Shown: positions 32,001 to 37,514 of the stretch, piece after piece
Layout of the letters: each line of letters starts with the position of its first letter
How positions within the stretch are numbered: position 1 is the stretch's first letter
From: Chloroflexota bacterium
GTDB lineage: Bacteria; Chloroflexota; Dehalococcoidia; UBA2979
Length of the DNA stretch: 42,360 bases
Direction: 5' to 3'
Assembly (NCBI GenBank): GCA_009839925.1
Contig: VXOS01000152.1
Span: forward strand, 1 to 42,360
Notes under the pieces: model-generated
What the model saw: only the letters and a program-made list of their open reading frames with translations
What the model was told of the DNA's origin: nothing
Databases searched by the model: none
Made by a program: the position numbers and the translations under genes

Positions 32001-34111
32001 TGACCCTGCGCGGCAAGCCGATCGGCTACGTCGGCATCAACGGCAGCACGTCCATTGGCCGCGTGGCCTTCACGCTCGGGCTCGAGGGGCCGGCGCTGCC
32101 GGTCGAGGTCGCCTGCGCGTCCTCGCTGGTCGCCGTGCACCACGCCGTGACGGCGCTGCGCAACGGCGAGATCAACCTCGCGCTCGTCGCCGGCGTGAAC
32201 GCCGCGCTCTCACCGGATGCGACGCTCAAGATGGCCGAGCTCGGGATGCTCTCGTCCGGGGGCGAGTGCCGGGCGTTCAACGCCGGGGCGGACGGGTTCA
32301 TCCGCGGCGAGGGCTGCGGCGTCGTGGTCCTCAAGCGCCTGAGCGAGGCGCTGGAGGACGGTGACCGCATCTGGGCCGTCGTCCGGGGCTCGGGCGTCAA
32401 CCAGAGCGGCGTCAGCGCCGGCCCGACGGCGCTGAGCGGACTGGCCCAGCAGCACGTGATTGAGCAGGCGCTGTCGAGCGCCGGCGTCGATCCGGCGGAC
32501 GTCGACTACCTCGAGGCGCACGGAACCGCCTCCGAACTGGGAGATGCGATCGAGCTCGAGGCCGCGGCGGCCGTCTACGGCCGCGGGCGCGAAACGGAAC
32601 GCCCACTGCTCGTGGGGTCGGTCAAGACCAACATCGGCCACATCGAGTCGGCGTCGGGGATGGCCGGCCTGATCAAGACGGTGCTTTCGATGCAACGCGG
32701 GATGATCCCCGCTCACCTGCACTTCCGGGAACCCTCGCCGCACGTCGAGTGGGAGCGGCTGCCGCTGCTGGTGACCGACTCGGCCACCGAGTGGCCGCAG
32801 CGCCCCGACCGGGAGCCGCTGGCGGCAGTGAGCGCCTTCGGCATCACGGGAGCCAACTCCCACGTCATCGTGGAGGGCTATACATCGGATGCGCCCGCTC
32901 CGGGGACGTGGGCTCCCGGAGCGCCGCAGCCCGTCGCACTGCCCTCGCCTGACGGCGCGGAGCTACCCGCGCCGTCCGAGGTCGGGGGCGCCACGCGCCT
33001 CCTGCCGCTGTCGGCCAAGTCGCACGATGCCCTGCGCGACCTCGCGCGCGACTACCTCGTGTGGATCGGGACGCCGGAGGGCGCACCGTCCGAGTCGACG
33101 CTGGCGGATGCCGCGTGGACGGCGGGGGGCGGGCGCAGCCACTTCTCCCACCGCGCCAGCGTGGTGTTCACCGACGCAGGCACGCTTCGCGATGGCCTGC
33201 ACGCGATCGCGGACTCCACCGACAGCCCCGAGCCGCAGGCAGCCCGGCGCGTCGGCTTCGCCTACGACGCCGGACGGGTCGCCCCCTCGGCGGCCCGGGC
33301 GCTGTACGGCAGCGAGCCCGTCGTGCGGGCAGTCCTCGACCGCTGCGAAGAGGTGTTCCAGGCCGAACGCCAGGCCTCGCTGCTCGGCGCGCTGTTCAGC
33401 GATGACGCGCCCGACAGCGCTGAGGATGCGGCGTGGCGAGAGCCCGCCGACTATGCGCTGCAGTGCGCGCTGACGGCCCTCTGGTCGAGCGTGGGGATCC
33501 GGCCCGATGCCGTGCTGGGGCACGGCGTCGGGGAGCTGGCGGCGGCGCAGGCCGCCGGGGTCGCCAGCCTCGAGACCGGGCTGCGCCTCGCAATCGCTCG
33601 CGCGGGCCTGGCGCAGGACAACGGCGAGAGCCCCGACGCAGACTCCGCGCTGGCCATGTTCGAGGCGGCTTTCGGCGGTACTTCGCCATCGCGGGCGTCG
33701 ATCCCGGTCGTGAGCAGCGAGACCGGGGAGCCCGTCGGCGCGAACACGACGCTCGACGCGGCCTACTGGCTGCGCCAGGCGCGACTGCCGGCGAGCGCCG
33801 CCGACGGCTCGGACGGGCTCGGCGGGCTGGGCGTGGACGTTGTGGTGGACATCGGAGCGAACGGACGCTCCCCCGGACGCGGCGGCCGACCACGACGCCG
33901 CACCCACGATGATCCCGAGCCTCGTGGACGGGCCGGAGGCGGCGTTGAGCCCTCGGAGGCTTTCGTGCGGGCGGTGGCGCGGGCCTACGAGGCGGGACTG
34001 GACGTTTCGTTCGGCGGCCTGTTCGCGGGCGAGCTGCGGCGCCGCGTGGCGATTCCCGCTTACCCGTTCCAGCACCGCCGCTACTGGCTCGAGCCCGCCC
34101 GCCGAGGCTAG
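26060..34111 (+). CDS. Type I polyketide synthase, KS-AT-DH-KR-ACP-KS-AT(inactive)
   Basis: This PKS has 2683 residues; ATG 26060 (MTEPLAIIGMACRFPG) has GGAGGAG 6 bases upstream, whereas the open frame extends to 25928 inside the permease gene. KS1 (about 3-430) has Cys181, His316 (EAHGTGT) and His356 (NLGH). AT1 (about 560-890) has GQGSQ and Ser656 (GHSFGE); its specificity motif reads RAAH, neither the malonyl HAFH nor the methylmalonyl YASH type. DH (about 930-1230) has His967 in HRVFGRVVAPG and the pair Asp1136/Gln1140. KR has TGGLGGVG near 1480, Ser1612 and Tyr1625, and LSD near the B-type LDD position. ACP carries Ser1786 (GLDSL). KS2 (about 1852-2275) keeps Cys2019, His2154 and His2194. 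AT2 is dead. No ER or thioesterase. A reduced, unsaturated chain is expected, perhaps built iteratively. Confidence 0.93.
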   Translation: MTEPLAIIGMACRFPGAPDLDAYWALLEEGRNAVTRSIPGSGVGRTSDAFGERESASELARFGGFLTDVDLFDAAFFRMSPLEAQIVDPQQRLTLETTWRALEDAGLNPDRLRGTRTAVFTGVSNMEYREVVFRALDQSPESVGRAARLYANLSTNLNGISGRLAFLLGLEGPAMAVDTACSSSLVATHEAAMALQHGEADLAVVAGVNLILDPRRSESYAEAGTLSPEGQCKAFDASADGWVRGEGCGVVVLKRLSDAVADGDRVWSVLRGSAVNHDGASTNYAAPNDLAQRRVFREALARAGVAPAEVDYVEAHGTGTPVGDPIELSAVAAVYSEGRDPERPLLIGSAKSNLGHLEPAAGVAGLIKTVLAVHHGVIPRHLHFETPNPAIDWNLPVRVAAETTAWPDRPGNPRLAGVSSYGMTGTNAHVVLEGYQDAEAEPSIEPGRPTSVASRVTVALPEPFADLDLPEGSVSKRSPRILPLSGRDEASLRELAESYVSWLDRTPATDTTLPDIAWTAGVGRSHFSHRAALLFPDAESLSEQLTALADGATRVRPGSASKVAFAYTGQGSQWLGMGRDLYETEPIARAVMDRCEAVHLDERGKSLLDVMFGGESARPLLDQTDWAQPALYALECAMTALWASVGVQPDVVIGHSFGELPAAQAAGVFSLEDGMRLAIVRGQLMFDTEPGAGVAIFAPRADVEAAIEEINAVSERGLLGIASDNGLNQVVTGLADEVDAISAHFEAQEIRARRMDFARAAHSPLLDPMLPELEASANAIDVEPPGVEFVSNIDGEAIDAGVALDGAYWRRHVRQPVAFADSVRTLSDLGVDTVIEIGPHAVLGPMISMIWPQPPGTPGSVVAIPSMQRPEVRGGTEAASGFTEAVAEAYTAGLDVSFEGLFTGEERRRISIPGYPFQRSSYWFKAPRQRRTAVGHPLLGLRHESPNGEISFESEIEPSDPPWLQEHRVFGRVVAPGALYSALAASALLSEGATVLIDDLQLFSPLIFPEGAEGEELSRRLQIIVGRPDEHQRRHVEIFSKGADTDWTLHARGSVPATAPLDGAGASIDVEAAKARMTPGDPRELYRARGSVGVELGPPFRGLTALWQGQGEALGEIALPSLVDPNGIEVHPLLLDACSQVMSAGRSTAEGDTTVYMPFGWERLWLNGPLPDRLVCRAELRDAGAGASVSDEPAEVLKADLWIYDEDGVAIGEASGFTVKRATRAALLAALDTTDDLMHEVVWRERPLGESEQAAEPAERDEAGGDSPGLWILAADHGGVADRIAAALTTRGQTVVLAGDAAVDASSRESWRSLIEGLPEGAPLRGVVHLAALDGHGARASTEQLQDDVTRGIGSALALVQGLLDADASPQDGAWFVSRGGQVLHEEQRGELAGAMLWGFGKVVARELAQLPAHIIDLDPDEAEIPDALIDELLNPDREELVAYRAGTRYVQRIVRGRDGAAQAPPPDDAASRVRGDRTYLVTGGLGGVGGATAGWLADNGARTIVLNGRRAPGDAAEEVIRALRERGVEVHVELADVADAEQLRALIARIDANLPPLGGVVHSAVALSDGALINQTWAGFEEAIWAKVLGGWELHRQTEHRDLDLFILYTSMAGVRGNPGQSNYAAANTFCDELARHRRALGLPGQSVQWGAWGTVGGGEQRRDRIESVVEASGYDWMTPAQGIRALDRLVREDLAVAGVTLIDWDVYAASLRTVPPLIEELLSAPTQSDGDEAAEDLISRLREAPEQQRYGIVEEALQGLLQDLLRMPSPPDPSVTFFDLGLDSLMALELRARLNLALGGAHTVSNTIAFDYPDTASLAGHLVEVLDSEGEQAPQPAALPAAPRPPRQTAEDAIAIVGMACKFPGADDLAAFWELLEAGASGVSDARNGSGPWADFFGDAAAGDDPYRRAGFVEGVDQFDASFFRISPIEARNMDPQLRMLLETTWHALEDAAIDPDSLRGSRTGTYAGIGLGEYRDVMTLRGKPIGYVGINGSTSIGRVAFTLGLEGPALPVEVACASSLVAVHHAVTALRNGEINLALVAGVNAALSPDATLKMAELGMLSSGGECRAFNAGADGFIRGEGCGVVVLKRLSEALEDGDRIWAVVRGSGVNQSGVSAGPTALSGLAQQHVIEQALSSAGVDPADVDYLEAHGTASELGDAIELEAAAAVYGRGRETERPLLVGSVKTNIGHIESASGMAGLIKTVLSMQRGMIPAHLHFREPSPHVEWERLPLLVTDSATEWPQRPDREPLAAVSAFGITGANSHVIVEGYTSDAPAPGTWAPGAPQPVALPSPDGAELPAPSEVGGATRLLPLSAKSHDALRDLARDYLVWIGTPEGAPSESTLADAAWTAGGGRSHFSHRASVVFTDAGTLRDGLHAIADSTDSPEPQAARRVGFAYDAGRVAPSAARALYGSEPVVRAVLDRCEEVFQAERQASLLGALFSDDAPDSAEDAAWREPADYALQCALTALWSSVGIRPDAVLGHGVGELAAAQAAGVASLETGLRLAIARAGLAQDNGESPDADSALAMFEAAFGGTSPSRASIPVVSSETGEPVGANTTLDAAYWLRQARLPASAADGSDGLGGLGVDVVVDIGANGRSPGRGGRPRRRTHDDPEPRGRAGGGVEPSEAFVRAVARAYEAGLDVSFGGLFAGELRRRVAIPAYPFQHRRYWLEPARRG
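33250..34090 (+). other. Decayed acyltransferase domain at the PKS C-terminus
   Basis: Within the PKS, the second AT reads GHGVGE with Gly2489 in place of the catalytic Ser, and FAYDAGRVAPS in place of the GQGSQ region. About 85 residues corresponding to the small subdomain and the AT1 RAAHSP motif are missing. From about 33858 to 33950 the coded protein is Arg/Gly-rich, while another frame reads PTMIPSLVDGPEAA, which parallels AT1 VVAIPSMQRPEV. This indicates two compensating indels. Homology resumes at EAFVRAVARAYEAGLDVSF and the post-AT linker AYPFQHRRYWL ends the protein. Confidence 0.8.
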
Positions 34112-34124
34112 CCCGCAGTCGGGC
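34111..34124. terminator. Hairpin GCCCG-cagt-CGGGC at the PKS stop codon
   Basis: A 5-bp stem starts at the last base of the PKS stop codon, in the 94-base gap between the convergent PKS and AddA-like genes. No T-tract follows, so terminator function is tentative. Confidence 0.35.
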
Positions 34125-34205
34125 GACGCCGCATACCACGACCACGCATCGCTGGCTTGTGGCCGTCCTCGATCTACCCGTGCGCCAAGGTCGCTCCGCC
34201 GCGCC

Positions 34206-37200
34206 CTACTCCGGTTCCTCGAGGAACCCTGCGTCGGCGGGCTCGAGCAGCACGCCGGCGTCGACACGCTCGCGCGCCTCGGCGAGCGCCAGCTCGACCT
34301 CGGCGGGCGGTGGGCTCGCCAGCTCGCCGCTGCGCAGGAAGAGCAGGCCGGCGCTCGCCGGCTCGCCGACGGCGGCCTCAAGGGCGCGCTGGTAGAGCCC
34401 GATCTGCACGGCGTAGTGGCCCGCCGCCGCCTGCGTCGAGGTCCCATCCAGCCGGTCGCTCTTGAAGTCGATCACGTGCCAGCCGTCCGCGTCGCGGTAG
34501 ACGAGGTCGATGCTGCCGTGGACCGGCACGCCGTCCCAGTCCCAGGCGAAGGGCAGCTCGAACCAGCGCTCGACGTCCGGTGAGGACAGCGCGTCGGCGA
34601 CCGGCGAGCCCTCGTAGCGATCGAGCAGCTCCCGGACCTCGGTGGCCAGCGCCTCCGCCGTCGCGTCGTCGAGGGCGCGGTCGCTCTGCTCCCGGGCGAT
34701 CTCGACCAGCCGCTCGCCATCGAGGGAGTCGGGTGCGCCCCGGGAGACCTCGAGGGCGCGGTGCACGATCAGGCCGCGCAGCGCCGCCAGGCCGTCGCCG
34801 CGCCCGTAGTACTGCCGGTCGGTCTGCGGAGGGCGCAGCGCGGTGACGGGCGTGCTCGCGCGCAGCGGGATGACGGGCGGCCGCTCCAGCAGCGGCGGGA
34901 CGTAGTCCTGCTCCTCGGAGGCGGCGGGAGGCCGCAGGACCGGCGGGGGTTGCCGACGTGCGAGGGCGCTCGTGTCTGGTGGCAGCGGCTCGCGCAGCTC
35001 GATCTCACGCAGGGCGCCGCTCTCGTGCGCGTCGCGCACCGTGTGCAGCCAGCCGCGGCCGCCCGACGCGTCGCCGGAGATGTAGAGGTAGTCACCCGCT
35101 CGCATCGCCGCGACGTAGAACAGGCGCCGGTGCTCTTCCGCGTCCTCCGTCTGATCCTGTTGCTGCAGGTGCGCGTAGAAGCCGGGGCGGGGCCGCCTGT
35201 CGTCGTCCTCGTCACGCTCCAGTGTGACGGAGACGCCGTCCTCGCGATGCCAGCGGACCGCGTCCCAGGTCGCCAGCGAGGCGACGTGCGCCTCCGGCAC
35301 GAAGACGATCGGGAACTCAAGGCCCTTCGCACCGTGCACCGTCATCAGCTGCACCGCGTCCGGGCGGTCGAGCGTGGCCGGCCCCTCGTGCGGGTCGAGG
35401 TCGTCGCGACGTTGCTCGAGGTAGGAGACCACCTCGGAGAGCGGGTGCCCGGCCAGGGTGCGCACGATGCGCAGCAGCTTGCGGATGTTCGCGCGGGCCT
35501 GCTCGCCGCCGGCGAGCGGCGCCCACGATGCCTCGAAGGCGCTGCGCTCCAGCGCCAGCTCGAGCAGCGCGTCGGCCGGCAGCGAGGCGGCGGCGCGGCG
35601 CAGCCCGGCGAGCGTCTCGGCAGCGTGCGCGCAGCGCGCGCGGTCTTGGCCGCCAACCTCCGAGGGCGGATCGGCGAGCGCCGCCCGGAGCCGCCTGCCC
35701 CGCTCGCGGCGCAGCGCGAGCAGGGTGTCGTCGGCGAGGGCGAAGAAGGGCGAGCGCAGCACGCCGCTGAGCGCGAGCTCGTCCTGCGGCTCCGCCAGCC
35801 AGCGCAGCAGGTTGATGCAGTCGAGCACCTCCTGCCGCGTGAAGAAGCCGGTGCCGCTCGGCGTCGCGGCCGCCACGCCGTGCGTGTTGAGGGCCTGCTG
35901 GAAGACGTGCACGTTGGCGAAGCGCCTCAGCAGGATCGCGATGTCGCCGGGCCGCGCCGGGCGCATCCGGTCGTCGTGCCGGTCCCAGACCAGCCGCCCT
36001 TCGTCGAGCAGTTCGGCGATCTCCCCCGCGACGGCGTCCGCCTCGACGCGTCGCCGGTCGTAGCCGGAAGCCCCGCCCGCGATCTGCGTCAGCGTGAGGT
36101 GCGGGCCGCCGGACGGCGCGGCGGCGGGGCGGCCCGTCATCGGTGGTAGCGCCGCGAGGTCCAGATCCGTCCCCTCGAAGACCTCGCCGAAGAGCTCGTT
36201 GATGCGGCTCACGAGGTCGTCGTGGCTGCGGAACGAGCGGCTGAGCGGGAGCAGCGGCCCACCGCGTGAGGCTACGAGGTCCTGCAGCGCGGTGAAGCGG
36301 TGCACGTCCGCGCCGCGGAAGCGGTAGATCGACTGCCGCGCGTCGCCGACGAGGAAGAGCGCCGGCCTCGCCCCGTCGCCGTTTCCGCCCGCGATCAGCT
36401 CAATCAGCTCCGCCTGCACCGGGTTGATGTCCTGCGATTCGTCGACCATCAGGTGGAGGAAGCGCCCGCGCACCGCGGCGGCCACGGCCGGGTGGTCGCG
36501 CAGCAGGTCGACGGCGCCCAGCTCCAGATCGAGGTAGTCGAGGGCGTTCTGTGCCTGCTTCGCCGCCTCGTAGCGTCGCACCGAGTCCTCGAAGAGCGCG
36601 CGCAGCCCGGCGAGCACCTCGAGGGCCGGCCCGTCGTGTTCGTTCCAGGCCGGCAGCTTTCCCGCATCGTCGTCGAGCTCGCGCAGGTCGCGCATCGCAT
36701 CCTTAACGCTTACGGCAGCCGGGGCGTTACCCCCGCTCTGGAGGTTGGTTTGCGATCGCGCCTCGGCGAGGAGAGCGGCGAAGTCCCCCCACTCCCCTGC
36801 CTCGCGGGCCGCGGTGAGCGGCTGAAGGACGGCGCCCGCCACCTCGGCGAGGCGCTCGGTCACGTTGCCGGCGTCGCGCCTGATCTGCCACGCGATCTCC
36901 TCGGCCTGTCCTCGGATCGCCGTCTGCCGAGGCTCGTAGTGCGCCTCGAGGGTGGCGCGCACGTACGAGGGCCAGTCGGCGCTGTACGCGCCCATCGCCG
37001 CGAAGGCGGCCCCGACGGCGTCGCGCTGCGCGACCATGCGCGGGAGCTGGAGGCCGGCGTGATAAACGCCGAGCCCGAGCAGCGCGCGGGTGCGCTCGCC
37101 GCCGACCTCGGCGGCCGCGTCGATCGCCTCGATGCAGGCGGCGCGGCGCAGCAGCTCCGCCTCGTCGTCGGCGAGGACGGCGGCCGCGGGGTCGAGACCC

Positions 37201-37514
37201 GCCTCGACGGGGTGCTCGCGCAGCAGGCGCAGGCCGAGCGAATGCACGGTCCCGATCGCCGCCTCGTCGAGCAGCGCGCGGTGCTGCTCCAGCGCGGGGT
37301 CCGACATCACTTCGCGGCGCACGCGGTCACGCATCTCCGCGGCGGCCGCCTCGGTGAAGGTGATCGCCGCGATCTGCGGGATCGAGCACTCGCGCAGCAG
37401 CTGCACGTAGCGCTCGACGAGCACGCGCGTCTTGCCGCTGCCCGCGCCCGCCGAGACCGCGAGGTCCGAGGCGTCCGCCTCGATGATCGTCCGCTGCTCG
37501 GCGGTCAGCTCCAC
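34206..37514 (-). CDS. addA: AddA-type helicase-nuclease (UvrD-like) subunit
   Basis: This protein has about 1102 residues from GTG 37514 (ELTAEQRTIIEADASD), chosen because GAGG lies 8 bases upstream; the open frame to 37991 reads into the upstream gene out of frame. Walker A SAGAGSGKT is at 21-29, followed by AITFTEAAAAEM. Walker B reads MVDESQD instead of the common DEFQD, and motif VI region is MTVHGAKGLEFP. The C-terminal nuclease shows VHGSIDLVYRD and VIDFKSDR plus QIGLYQRAL, a complete PD-(D/E)xK site. AddAB processes double-strand breaks for RecA recombination. The gene overlaps the AddB stop by 10 bases, so the two are translationally coupled. Confidence 0.9.
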   Translation of the reverse strand: MELTAEQRTIIEADASDLAVSAGAGSGKTRVLVERYVQLLRECSIPQIAAITFTEAAAAEMRDRVRREVMSDPALEQHRALLDEAAIGTVHSLGLRLLREHPVEAGLDPAAAVLADDEAELLRRAACIEAIDAAAEVGGERTRALLGLGVYHAGLQLPRMVAQRDAVGAAFAAMGAYSADWPSYVRATLEAHYEPRQTAIRGQAEEIAWQIRRDAGNVTERLAEVAGAVLQPLTAAREAGEWGDFAALLAEARSQTNLQSGGNAPAAVSVKDAMRDLRELDDDAGKLPAWNEHDGPALEVLAGLRALFEDSVRRYEAAKQAQNALDYLDLELGAVDLLRDHPAVAAAVRGRFLHLMVDESQDINPVQAELIELIAGGNGDGARPALFLVGDARQSIYRFRGADVHRFTALQDLVASRGGPLLPLSRSFRSHDDLVSRINELFGEVFEGTDLDLAALPPMTGRPAAAPSGGPHLTLTQIAGGASGYDRRRVEADAVAGEIAELLDEGRLVWDRHDDRMRPARPGDIAILLRRFANVHVFQQALNTHGVAAATPSGTGFFTRQEVLDCINLLRWLAEPQDELALSGVLRSPFFALADDTLLALRRERGRRLRAALADPPSEVGGQDRARCAHAAETLAGLRRAAASLPADALLELALERSAFEASWAPLAGGEQARANIRKLLRIVRTLAGHPLSEVVSYLEQRRDDLDPHEGPATLDRPDAVQLMTVHGAKGLEFPIVFVPEAHVASLATWDAVRWHREDGVSVTLERDEDDDRRPRPGFYAHLQQQDQTEDAEEHRRLFYVAAMRAGDYLYISGDASGGRGWLHTVRDAHESGALREIELREPLPPDTSALARRQPPPVLRPPAASEEQDYVPPLLERPPVIPLRASTPVTALRPPQTDRQYYGRGDGLAALRGLIVHRALEVSRGAPDSLDGERLVEIAREQSDRALDDATAEALATEVRELLDRYEGSPVADALSSPDVERWFELPFAWDWDGVPVHGSIDLVYRDADGWHVIDFKSDRLDGTSTQAAAGHYAVQIGLYQRALEAAVGEPASAGLLFLRSGELASPPPAEVELALAEARERVDAGVLLEPADAGFLEEPE

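Noticed and set aside
28637-32143. 1168-residue open frame antisense to the PKS
   Set aside because: It is an open-frame shadow caused by high GC; the Arg/Ala/Gly-rich protein has no recognisable domain, while the sense frame encodes intact PKS motifs.
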